Positions 35,700-44,426 of a stretch of DNA of 64,000 nucleotides are shown in pieces (position 1 is the first letter of the stretch; each line of letters begins with the position of its first letter). The DNA is from an uncultured Alteromonadaceae bacterium. Its GTDB lineage: Bacteria > Pseudomonadota > Gammaproteobacteria > Enterobacterales > Alteromonadaceae. The notes beneath the pieces are model-generated. The model saw only the letters and a program-made list of their open reading frames with translations, was not told the origin of the DNA and did not search any database. The position numbers and the translations under genes were made by a program. The stretch lies in contig CANMXU010000002.1 of assembly GCA_947501935.1 (NCBI GenBank), positions 248,001-312,000 on the forward strand, given 5' to 3'.

Positions 35700-35797
35700 A
35701 TACTCGAACAAACTTACCAATTTGTCAAGTCAATTTATATTTTAAGCCATTACTAAAAACATAATTGGTTGACCATATGGGTTTCATTGGCTAGTTA
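35700..35797. promoter_or_regulatory. Alginate-type operator in the gap before the repeat lipoprotein gene
   Basis: TGGTTGACCA at 35766-35775 is a full match to the TGGTNNACMA core and palindromic, with a CATTGG half-site at 35785 in the same arrangement as before receptor 1. The plus-strand -10 (TAGTTA) is poor. On the minus strand a TTGACA (35728-35723) with a weak -10 (GAGTAT) may be the lipoprotein promoter, which would put the operator about 70 bases before its start. ATTGGTAAG and ATTGGTATGG lie on that strand too. The rest of 35605-35931 is empty. Confidence 0.5.
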
Positions 35798-35931
35798 GAA
35801 GAAAAAATGCGGTTTAGAGCTGAAAATAGTGAAGTTTGAGCACAAAAAATATAGCAGTAAAAAGATAGTGGCTCAGAAGCGCGCTGCAAACTAACGTGCT
35901 TAACAGCGCTACATCATTAAGAAGTTATTTG

Positions 35932-37323
35932 CTAATAGCTCGAATGAGTATTGTTGATTTGATAAAAAGTTGCCTGTACATAATCTTTAGGATCTCCGGT
36001 ATTATTTTGATTGTACACCCCAGCTTTGAAATACATGTATTGACCACCTAAATCATAGCCGCTAGCAGACATATCAATGACTTCGACCACATCTGGTTGT
36101 TGCGCCCTTGATAAGGTAAAGGTCAACTGATTACCAACAACTGAAATTTTATAACTAAAACGCTCATTTAAACGAATGCCATTTTCAGGATTATCTGCAC
36201 TTTTTGAGCGAGTACCAATCAATTCATAATAAACGTCGTCTCCACCTAAAATTTCATGGGCTAAATAAATAGCGCCTTTATCATTATTAGGTAACTTGCG
36301 GTAATACACTCGAATAGGCTCATCATCATTGGCATGTATTTGACCGATAATAACGCGACCAACTTGCGCGCTATCCCCTGTTGTTGTTACATAATTAACC
36401 GCTAGCTCGGCAAAAAGTTCACCATCAACCCCGCCGGCACTTTGCTGCTCTTGTATTGGTGCACTTGAAAATACCCAGTTATTATCATTTATTCCTTGAG
36501 TGCTAATACTGGTATCACCTCGCCTTAGCATTTCTCTTAATTCAGTGCGTGTATAACTGGTATTGGCAGAAGTTTTTGCGCCTTCAATAGGTGCTCTAAA
36601 AACTAACCCTCCACTACTATTTAAGAAAAAGAATTCGGCATTAAAATAATCATTTGCTAGTGCTTCTTCCTTTATACTCTCTGCTTTTGAATTAGTGCCT
36701 TCATCTACTGGAATACTTAAATACCAATCATCCAACTCTATCGATGAAGCAGTGTCTTGCTGGCAACCAAATGCCTCTACTTCAACAATATGACTGCTCT
36801 CATCTTGAGAATTACCTCTAGTGATTATCTTAATATAAGCAGCTGAACTTTCGCTAATACTGATAAATTCACCACGTGTAGTAGACGAATCACTCATCAC
36901 TGAAGTTAATACCGGAGTCCAGGTAAGTTGGTCTTGTGAAACTTCAACATCGTAGCTATAGCTGAGACTATTTTCATTAAACCAAGTAACGGAAATACCT
37001 TTAATTAGAGCCGCAGCTTCAAGTGTTAATATTAAAGATTGATCGAGCTTTGAAGCCGACCAGCGAGAGGTAGCGATAAAACTTTTATCAATAACATTAC
37101 TAGCCGGATAACCATCGACAGCCTCACTGGCACTTGCCTGTGATAAATCGAGCCTTGCCAGTCCATTACATTCCACATCTTCGTACGTTACAGGAGGTTC
37201 TTGAGGGGTAACGTCCTCAATAATGTCTTTACTTGGCTGTTCAGAATTTTCTGGCGTTGACGAGCCACATCCAATTAACAACACTACGCTAAAGACATAA
37301 ATACTTAAATTATTTGAAAACAC
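35932..37323 (-). CDS. PL7 alginate lyase lipoprotein with F5/8 type C (CBM32) domain
   Basis: 463 aa from the GTG at 37323, which has AAGAGG 6-7 bases upstream; a TTG 30 bases earlier is possible but lacks a ribosome site. The lipobox is VVLLIGCGSS. Residues about 45-190 are a discoidin/F5-8C domain (LSQASASEAVDGYPASNVID, GEFISISESSAAYIKIITRG). The PL7 domain covers about 195-460, with RTELREMLRR, GQIHANDDEPIRVYYRKLP and YMYFKAGVYNQNNTG. Its catalytic part is very similar to the lyase at 32407. The lipid anchor and binding domain suggest action at the outer surface on alginate gels. Its promoter is a TTTACA-16-TAATAT on the minus strand near 37360-37390. Confidence 0.9.
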   Translation of the reverse strand: MFSNNLSIYVFSVVLLIGCGSSTPENSEQPSKDIIEDVTPQEPPVTYEDVECNGLARLDLSQASASEAVDGYPASNVIDKSFIATSRWSASKLDQSLILTLEAAALIKGISVTWFNENSLSYSYDVEVSQDQLTWTPVLTSVMSDSSTTRGEFISISESSAAYIKIITRGNSQDESSHIVEVEAFGCQQDTASSIELDDWYLSIPVDEGTNSKAESIKEEALANDYFNAEFFFLNSSGGLVFRAPIEGAKTSANTSYTRTELREMLRRGDTSISTQGINDNNWVFSSAPIQEQQSAGGVDGELFAELAVNYVTTTGDSAQVGRVIIGQIHANDDEPIRVYYRKLPNNDKGAIYLAHEILGGDDVYYELIGTRSKSADNPENGIRLNERFSYKISVVGNQLTFTLSRAQQPDVVEVIDMSASGYDLGGQYMYFKAGVYNQNNTGDPKDYVQATFYQINNTHSSY

Positions 37324-37593
37324 TGGAAACCTCTTAGCTAATACAACAACCAAGCCATATTACCAATAGCCATTGAATTGTAAATCAATTAGTTTATTTT
37401 TTGGTAAGAAAGGAATTTAAGTAAAGGGAAGAAAGATGTTTAAGTAGGTTAATCCGACGCATAGAATAACCAAGGAATAACGTTTAGTTAACTGATTTCA
37501 GGCGTACGAGAAGTATGATGAGGAATTACTAAGTATTTCAGTGAATGATAAGTTAAATTATTAAGATTCATTCACTGAAATAATCAGTTGAAA

Positions 37594-38328
37594 TTAAGTA
37601 GTCGCAGAGTTCGGAATAGAATAAAGACCACGTTTTTCACTATTTTTACGTTTAATCTCCTCTAAAGCTCTAGACTCTATAGCATCAAACAAGGCATTAA
37701 TTAATCGATTAAAATGACTATGCATAGCACTTCTCGCCAATGTAGCATCGCCAGACTTTAACGCTTGATAAATAGCCTTATGCTCTGCCAGAGTTTTCGA
37801 ATTATCTTTGCTACATACACTGTCATAGTCTTTGATTATTTCAGGTGTTGACGAGCGCAGTTTCCAGAGGTTCTCTGCGGATAAGATCATCGCATTATTA
37901 CGAGTTGCATGGGCAATAATTTGGTGAAACTCTTTATCGGCCGCTTCTACGTACTGACCATTTTCCATATCAACTAAAGTTTGATGTAAGCGTGTTAGCT
38001 CATCCTCAGTGATTGTTGTTGCGGCAATGGCAGCAACCTCTCCTTCAATTAATGCCCGAGCCTGTGTAACCTCAAAGGCGTTAACCTTTTCTAGTAATCC
38101 GGGCTGGTTAACCGATTTCAAAACATAAACACCTGAACCGGTTTTAACTTCAACTTTTTTTCTAACTTCCAAAGCAATAATTGCTTCTCGTACTGTAGGT
38201 CGACTAATATTGAAGGTTTCAGCTAGCTCTCGCTCTGGAGGCAAACGACTTCCTGGAGAGTATACCCCTGAGTCAATTGACGCTTCAATCTTATCAACTA
38301 TACTCCAAAACAACCTGCGGTTGCCCAT
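37594..38328 (-). CDS. GntR-family regulator with FCD domain (alginate locus)
   Basis: 244 aa. An N-terminal winged helix at 1-70 (LPPERELAETFNISRPTVRE, AIIALEVRKKVEVKTGSGVYV) is followed by an FCD ligand domain with the metal-site pattern (ADKEFHQIIAHATRN and MHSHFNRLINALF). FCD-type GntR proteins usually sense sugar acids and repress by binding TNGTNNNACNA-like palindromes. The shared TGGTNNACMA core in four alginate-region promoters is a good candidate for its site. It is read divergently from receptor 2 and the PL6-PL17 operon, with several TTGGTA/TACCAA elements in the gap. The start has AAGGA upstream. Confidence 0.88.
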   Translation of the reverse strand: MGNRRLFWSIVDKIEASIDSGVYSPGSRLPPERELAETFNISRPTVREAIIALEVRKKVEVKTGSGVYVLKSVNQPGLLEKVNAFEVTQARALIEGEVAAIAATTITEDELTRLHQTLVDMENGQYVEAADKEFHQIIAHATRNNAMILSAENLWKLRSSTPEIIKDYDSVCSKDNSKTLAEHKAIYQALKSGDATLARSAMHSHFNRLINALFDAIESRALEEIKRKNSEKRGLYSIPNSATT

Positions 38329-38564
38329 AATACATCCTTACCAATAACGAAAAATTTGTGACAATATTGTATATATCATATCGATAATTATTGCTCAAGG
38401 CAAAGATATTGACCAATAATATTAGTAATGATTGGTAGCTCCTCCCTGAATACCGCATATATAGGGCAATAACACCTCACCTCAGCTGCATTACCAATTG
38501 ACGGTACACAAAACCATATTGGTAATATAATTTGGTTGACAACCTGTATGCAAATTGGTTAAAT
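38329..38564 (+). promoter_or_regulatory. Divergent control region of gntR and the receptor 2 operon
   Basis: TGGTTGACAA at 38533-38542 overlaps a -35 TTGACA (38536-38541); the -10 is TTAAAT (38559-38564), spacer 17, and an ATTGGTT half-site at 38554 overlaps its edge. Further ATTGGT or ACCAAT elements lie at about 38341, 38412, 38431, 38496 and 38516. The layout matches that before receptor 1. Confidence 0.65.
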
Positions 38565-38653
38565 TTAGTTAAGTAGAGTTAAATAGTACGTGATTGTTGT
38601 TAAAACATGATGCGAATAAATAATAAATATTACAAATACTCGGGGAGATTAAA

Positions 38654-41600
38654 ATGAAATTAAATAAAATTAGTCGCGTTTTAAGAATGGCACCAATCAA
38701 ACCACAAGCGAAAGCTGCTATTATTAGCTCTGCTTTATTAGGCTTATTAGCGGCACCAACTTATGCTGCTGAAGAAGCTACTCTAGAAAAAGCGAATGCT
38801 GAACAAGCAATCGAAAAAGAAGTTACTGAAGGCCGCGCCATAAAAATTAAGAATAAAGCTGGCGAAATTGAAGTTATTGAAGTACGCGGTATGCGCGGCA
38901 CCATGACTCGTTCACTTAACGAGAAGAAAAATAATACCGCTATTGTTGATGCTATTGCCGCGGCTGATTTTGGTGACTTGCCGGGCTTATCACTCTCAGA
39001 TGTTATCGAAAACGTTTCCGGCGCCTCAGGCCATAGATTAAAAGGCAGCCAAAACGAAATATCAATTCGTGGTTTAGGCTCTTACTGGGGCTACTCTACC
39101 TTTAATGGCAGAACAATAACCAATGCAGGCCCAGGCCGTGCAGTAAACTTTAAAAAATTCCCGTCAGATTTAGTTGATAAAATCGTTATCTATAAATCAC
39201 AACAAGCCAACTTAGTGGAAGGTGGTACCTCGGGTACTATCGATGTGGGTACTGCCCGACCGGTAGATCTTGGTAAAAGCAAAACCACTGTTGAAGTACA
39301 AGGCATTTATAATGACTATTACAGTGAAGCGGATAACCAGTCTGAATTTGGTAACCGTTTTAGCGTATCAACGATTCAAAATTTTGAATCAGATACTTTT
39401 GGTGATTTTGGTTTCAGCTTAGGTTATGTGCAAAGTAATTCTGCTAACCCTGAAGAAAACTATGGCTCGAGCACTTCAATGGCTGCCTGTAGTTTCAGAG
39501 CTGCAGATGGTTCTCCACTAGTAACAACCGATGGCGGAACAGTACTTGATGAACAAGAAAGGTGTGGTGACCGTGATATGAACGGCAACGTACCAGAAAA
39601 CGATACCATGGTTAGCCCTGGACGTTCTCAAGACTTAGTCACTTTAGGTCCAAACTCAATAAAAGATAACGATGGAAATTGGATTTTTGGCGAAAATGGC
39701 GCCGATCATTTAGCAAAATTTGACCCTGACTCAATTTTCTTTATTCCTGATGATTCATATTGGCGAACTGGTCGAGACGAAGATGAACGCCAAAACATTG
39801 TAGGTACCTTCCAATGGGTGCCCAATGATCAGTGGGATATTAATTTTGACTTTGCCTCATCACGTTTAGAATATACTGAAGAACGTATGGAGCTTGCGAC
39901 AGAGCGTGGTAAACACCTCAATCCTGAAACATTAATTATGGATACCAATGGCACCCTGCTTTATGAAGAAGGTGAAGGTAAATTAACCTTGCAAGGGGAA
40001 AGTCGTAATCAAGTTGATGAATATGACGGCTATGGTTTAGATATTGATTTTTATCCAAGCGACAATCTAATGTTCTCGTTAGGCGCTTCTTATTCACAGT
40101 CTTACCGCTACCTTACACGTCAACGTGCAAAATTTCGTAACGAAACCCAAACTGCGTATTCATTAGACTCAACCGGCACAGTGCCAGTACTTTATATTGG
40201 CGATGATACCAGCAGAGAAGATGCTAACTTTTATTACCAAAATGTTGGCGGTGAATTAGTTAAAAATGAAGCCTATCAAGGTGCTGCTGTAGATGTTTCC
40301 GATATGGCAAGCTTTGTTGCTAGTGATGGCGGTGCTTATTTAGAATATGGCCGCGAGCAAGAACATCGTAATGATGATATTTGGGCGGTTAACTTTGATA
40401 GTGAATATACCCTAGATGATAACGATATTTTCTCATCAATTGTTGCTGGTGTTCGTTATTCTCGTGAACATTTATATGATTATTCAGGTACCGATGTTAA
40501 AACAGGTCTACATGTAGATACCGGTGCTCGCCGTGATATTGGTAGGAACTGGAATTCAGATGATCATGTAGATCGAGGTTTCTACCCTGATGGTACTCCA
40601 AGAGATGATGGCGATAGTGCCGGCTCTGATTTTGATGCTGAATATCCTGAAGAGCATGCTGCAATGACCGCTCGCGCAATGGCATGTGGCGATAATGGCC
40701 ATAGCCTTGAAGGTTTTCATAGTGCGGTAGGCGGCGTCGGTGATGCCTCTAACTTTTTAACCTTTGATTCTAAATGTTTGATTGGTGCTTATTTAGGCTC
40801 AGTAGGTTTCTTAACTGAAGCAGGCAATAACCCTGATGTCGGGTTTTATGATATTGGTGAAGACCCAGATAAACGAAGCGGTGAACTAAAAGATGTGCGT
40901 GAAGATATTGCCGCGGTTTACTTAATGGCCAATATTGATACTGAGCTGTTTGACTTACCCGTTACTGGTAATGTCGGTGTACGTTATGTAGAAACCAAAA
41001 CAAAGTCTAAATCTTGGGGGGAACGCCCGATTTTAACTCTTACACCACAAGACGATGATCCCAATACCGATGATGATGAATCACAAAATCCGATCTGGGC
41101 TTATAGTGCTGAAACCGCACAGCTTTATTTAGATGATGAGTACACAGAAATTTTACCAAGTTTAAATCTTACCTTTCATCTAAATGATGAATGGCTATTA
41201 AGAACTGCTGCCTATCGCTCACTTTCACGCTTTGCCATGAACGCGATGTCAGCCGGTCAAACTATAACTGATTGTAATAGTGCAGATACTAGTTCAGAAG
41301 CAAATTGTGGCTCTTATGATGATGCCCTAGTTTCAGCTAATGCTGAGGGTAATATGATGAAACCCTATACCGCTGATAACTATGACTTATCTTTAGAGTG
41401 GTATCCAAGTCAAGATATGGCGATAACGTTAGCCGGTTACTGGAAAAACTTTACTGGCGGCACAGAACGGGTAACAGAATATCGTGTGCCAACCGTGACA
41501 GTTGTTGATCTTGAGGGGAATACTTCATTAGAAGACTACTCTCACGCGATTCCATACACTGCGATTCAAGTTGCAGATGATGATACCACCATTAAAGGTT

Positions 41601-42064
41601 TTGAGTTGACCTTCCAAAAACATTTTACCGAATTACCAGGTGTATTAAGTGGTTTAGGGGTAAAAGGCGCTTGGAACCATGCTATTTCTGATTTTGTTAC
41701 TGAGGAACCAGCAAACTGGGGCATTAGCCCAGACGCAAACTTATTTGGTTTTTCTAAAAATGTCGCTTCTGGTTCAGTATATTGGGAGGGCAACGGCTTA
41801 TCGATGCGCTTAATGTACAAATATCGCTCTAAGTACTTCCAGCCAAATAACTTACCTTTCCCTCATAAAGGCAATCGTTGGGTGGAAGACAGTGATTACT
41901 TAGATGCCGCGATTAAGTACAAAATCAGCAGCAATGTTTCAATATCGTTAAAAGCACTTAACTTATTGGAAGAAGCACAAGTTCAAACACGTGGCGCCGG
42001 AACGGTTTCTGACTATTCATATTCTGGTCGCAAGTTCTTTTTAGGTCTTAAAGCTTCATTTTAA
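38654..42064 (+). CDS. TonB-dependent outer membrane receptor 2 (alginate operon)
   Basis: 1136 aa. The signal peptide is long (ends AAPTYA), followed by IEVIEVRGMRGTM and the plug (IVDAIAAADFGDLPGLSLSDVIE, ISIRGLGSYWGYSTFNGRT, YKSQQANLVEGGTSGTIDVG). A large barrel ends RKFFLGLKASF. It is about 180 residues longer than receptor 1, with long acidic extracellular loops. It starts the main alginate operon, 84 bases before the PL6 gene, and should import alginate oligomers with TonB energy. A GGGGAGA ribosome site precedes it. Confidence 0.92.
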   Translation: MKLNKISRVLRMAPIKPQAKAAIISSALLGLLAAPTYAAEEATLEKANAEQAIEKEVTEGRAIKIKNKAGEIEVIEVRGMRGTMTRSLNEKKNNTAIVDAIAAADFGDLPGLSLSDVIENVSGASGHRLKGSQNEISIRGLGSYWGYSTFNGRTITNAGPGRAVNFKKFPSDLVDKIVIYKSQQANLVEGGTSGTIDVGTARPVDLGKSKTTVEVQGIYNDYYSEADNQSEFGNRFSVSTIQNFESDTFGDFGFSLGYVQSNSANPEENYGSSTSMAACSFRAADGSPLVTTDGGTVLDEQERCGDRDMNGNVPENDTMVSPGRSQDLVTLGPNSIKDNDGNWIFGENGADHLAKFDPDSIFFIPDDSYWRTGRDEDERQNIVGTFQWVPNDQWDINFDFASSRLEYTEERMELATERGKHLNPETLIMDTNGTLLYEEGEGKLTLQGESRNQVDEYDGYGLDIDFYPSDNLMFSLGASYSQSYRYLTRQRAKFRNETQTAYSLDSTGTVPVLYIGDDTSREDANFYYQNVGGELVKNEAYQGAAVDVSDMASFVASDGGAYLEYGREQEHRNDDIWAVNFDSEYTLDDNDIFSSIVAGVRYSREHLYDYSGTDVKTGLHVDTGARRDIGRNWNSDDHVDRGFYPDGTPRDDGDSAGSDFDAEYPEEHAAMTARAMACGDNGHSLEGFHSAVGGVGDASNFLTFDSKCLIGAYLGSVGFLTEAGNNPDVGFYDIGEDPDKRSGELKDVREDIAAVYLMANIDTELFDLPVTGNVGVRYVETKTKSKSWGERPILTLTPQDDDPNTDDDESQNPIWAYSAETAQLYLDDEYTEILPSLNLTFHLNDEWLLRTAAYRSLSRFAMNAMSAGQTITDCNSADTSSEANCGSYDDALVSANAEGNMMKPYTADNYDLSLEWYPSQDMAITLAGYWKNFTGGTERVTEYRVPTVTVVDLEGNTSLEDYSHAIPYTAIQVADDDTTIKGFELTFQKHFTELPGVLSGLGVKGAWNHAISDFVTEEPANWGISPDANLFGFSKNVASGSVYWEGNGLSMRLMYKYRSKYFQPNNLPFPHKGNRWVEDSDYLDAAIKYKISSNVSISLKALNLLEEAQVQTRGAGTVSDYSYSGRKFFLGLKASF

Positions 42065-42148
42065 ATAGAAATCAGTTGTGTTAAGGCTCTTTATTACAAG
42101 GAGTAAATTGAGCCTTAAGTTTTGTCACCATTATTCAAAGAGTCTTTT

Positions 42149-44416
42149 ATGTATCAAATTAAGAAATCTCAAATAAGCTGTCTAATTGCTATTCCCCTGT
42201 TATGTACATTACTTTCTGTGCAAACTTTAGCTAAAGACTGGTTAGTAGAATCGCCTGCAGCTTATAAAAAAGCAGTAGCCCAGCTACAAGCAGGTGATAA
42301 CGTTATTCTTGCAAACGGTACATGGAACAACTTTGAAATTCTTTTTAAGGGTGAAGGCACGGAAAAGCAACCGATCACGTTAACAGCACAAACTAAAGGT
42401 AAAGTATTACTTACTGGCCAGTCAAACCTACGATTAGCGGGTAAGCACTTAGTTGTATCTGGATTAGTATTTAAAGATGGTTACACGCCAAGTAGTTCAG
42501 TAATTGCTTTTAGAAGTAACAAAGAAAATTTAGCCTATCATTCTCGCGTAACTGAAGTAGTTATAGATAACTTTAGTAATCCAGATAAACGCGAGCAAGA
42601 CTATTGGGTAGCCATTTATGGCCAATATAATCGTTTTGATCACAACTACTTAACCGGAAAACGCAATAAAGGTGTAACCCTTGCTGTACGCTTAGATAGT
42701 AAAAATAGCCAAAAGAATCATCATAAAATTGACCATAACTACTTTGGTCCTCGTCCTATTCTTGGCTCTAATGGTGGTGAAACTTTACGTATTGGTACTA
42801 GCCATTATTCATTATCAAATTCATATACTTTAGTTGAAAATAACTATTTTGATCGCTGCGATGGCGAAGTAGAAATTATTTCAGTTAAATCAGGTCAAAA
42901 CAAAATTCGCAATAATGTCTTTTTTGAATCAAGAGGCACACTCACCTTACGCCACGGTAATGGCAACCTGATCGAAGAAAACGTATTTTTCGGTAATGGT
43001 GTTGACCATACCGGCGGTATTCGCATAATTAACAAAGACCAAATCATAAAAAACAATTATCTTGAAGGATTAACAGGTTATCGTTTTGGCAGTGGTTTTA
43101 CGGTAATGAATGGCGTACCGAATTCAAAAATTAATCGTTATCACCAAGTTGAAAATGCCTTAGTTGAAAACAATACCTTGGTTAACGTAGCGCACGTGCA
43201 ATTAGCCGCAGGAAGTGATGCTGAAAGAAGCGCAGTACCAATTAATTCAAAAGTACAAAACAACTTAATTTACAACGAAAATGGCCAACAGCCATTCACC
43301 TTATTTGATGATGTCAGTGGTGTTGCCTTTAAAGGTAATGTCGCCAATACCACTACCCATGAAAAATTATCATCAGGTATTCGCCAGCAAGATATTAAAC
43401 TTAAGCGTGCTAAAAATGGCTTACTTTACCCTGTTGATACAAAGCTTGCTGACAAGGGAGCGAAAAAGAGTCTTGTTCCTACCTTAAAATCAGCAACAGG
43501 ACCAAGTTGGTATCCGAAAGTTGATACGCTAGTGGCCTTTGAATCAGGTAAAGTTGTTAACGTTCAAGCACAAGACGACGCTTTATTTAACGCAGTATTA
43601 GCTGCCAATGAAGGTGACGTACTGGTATTGGCCGATGGTAGCTATGACGTTAGAAAGATGATTGATATAAATAAAACATTATCAATTAAAGCACAGCATC
43701 AAGGTAAAGCAAAAATCACTTTTCAACGTTCAACTTTATTTCAAATTTCTGATGGCGGTAGCTTAACTCTTGATGGCCTAGCTATTAACGGTAACAGCAG
43801 TCCTGACGCTTCTGGCAATACTTTAATTCGCTCGAAAAAATGGGGCATGGTTGAAAACTATCGTTTGGTAATGAAAAACAGCTCTGTTACTGGCCTTGAT
43901 ACTAATCATTCCTTTCATTTATTTGATTCAGGCAAAGGTGCCTTTGCTGACTATATTGAATTAACCAATAACCACTTCAGTGATATTACCGGCGACCTAC
44001 TTCGTTTAAATAAAGAAATTGAAGATTTAGGCATATACAACGCTGAATACGTAACCTTAAAAAATAATAGCTTTGATAATATCGAAGGAACTTTAGTTAA
44101 CTTATATCGTGGTGGCACCGACGAAAGCACCTTTGGCCCACATCTAAACATGGCTAATAATGCAGTTAAAAATAGTGGTAAAGGTAAGCGTAACAAAACC
44201 AATGCCAGCCTGTATTTACATGGTGTGCAAGTAGTTAATGTGAAAAGTAATGCCTTTGAAAGTAGCGCAGCAACAGTTATTGAGCACACTGTTGGCGAGC
44301 CGAAAACCGCGCTAATAAATAATACCTTCAGCCAAACTCCAGCACCTAGTGTGCAAGAGTTATACGCTAAAGGTCCGCATACCGCCGTTTTATTAAATAA
44401 CAAGCAAGCTAAATAA
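42149..44416 (+). CDS. PL6 alginate lyase (two beta-helix domains)
   Basis: 755 aa from the ATG at 42149, in line with a signal peptide (ISCLIAIPLLCTLLSVQTLA); an upstream TTG in frame adds nine residues without support. The N-terminal domain is a PL6/chondroitinase-B parallel beta-helix. Its catalytic pair is visible as EVEIISVKSGQNKIRNN (Lys) near residue 246 and GTLTLRHGNGN (Arg) near 270, with the acidic calcium ligands just before. A second beta-helix domain fills about 450-755, as in AlyGC-type dimeric enzymes. It likely depolymerises alginate in the periplasm or outside. It lies between receptor 2 and PL17, 10 bases before the latter. Confidence 0.92.
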   Translation: MYQIKKSQISCLIAIPLLCTLLSVQTLAKDWLVESPAAYKKAVAQLQAGDNVILANGTWNNFEILFKGEGTEKQPITLTAQTKGKVLLTGQSNLRLAGKHLVVSGLVFKDGYTPSSSVIAFRSNKENLAYHSRVTEVVIDNFSNPDKREQDYWVAIYGQYNRFDHNYLTGKRNKGVTLAVRLDSKNSQKNHHKIDHNYFGPRPILGSNGGETLRIGTSHYSLSNSYTLVENNYFDRCDGEVEIISVKSGQNKIRNNVFFESRGTLTLRHGNGNLIEENVFFGNGVDHTGGIRIINKDQIIKNNYLEGLTGYRFGSGFTVMNGVPNSKINRYHQVENALVENNTLVNVAHVQLAAGSDAERSAVPINSKVQNNLIYNENGQQPFTLFDDVSGVAFKGNVANTTTHEKLSSGIRQQDIKLKRAKNGLLYPVDTKLADKGAKKSLVPTLKSATGPSWYPKVDTLVAFESGKVVNVQAQDDALFNAVLAANEGDVLVLADGSYDVRKMIDINKTLSIKAQHQGKAKITFQRSTLFQISDGGSLTLDGLAINGNSSPDASGNTLIRSKKWGMVENYRLVMKNSSVTGLDTNHSFHLFDSGKGAFADYIELTNNHFSDITGDLLRLNKEIEDLGIYNAEYVTLKNNSFDNIEGTLVNLYRGGTDESTFGPHLNMANNAVKNSGKGKRNKTNASLYLHGVQVVNVKSNAFESSAATVIEHTVGEPKTALINNTFSQTPAPSVQELYAKGPHTAVLLNNKQAK

Positions 44417-44426
44417 GAGCTATTTT

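Noticed and set aside
37323-37353. TTG at 37353 as start of the CBM32-PL7 lyase
   Set aside because: The GTG at 37323 has AAGAGG at the right distance and gives a standard-length lipoprotein signal; the TTG has no ribosome site, though its KR-containing extension keeps it possible.
43951-44403. Minus-strand open frame of 150 codons
   Set aside because: It lies fully inside the PL6 lyase gene on the other strand; low-complexity Leu-rich product and no promoter.
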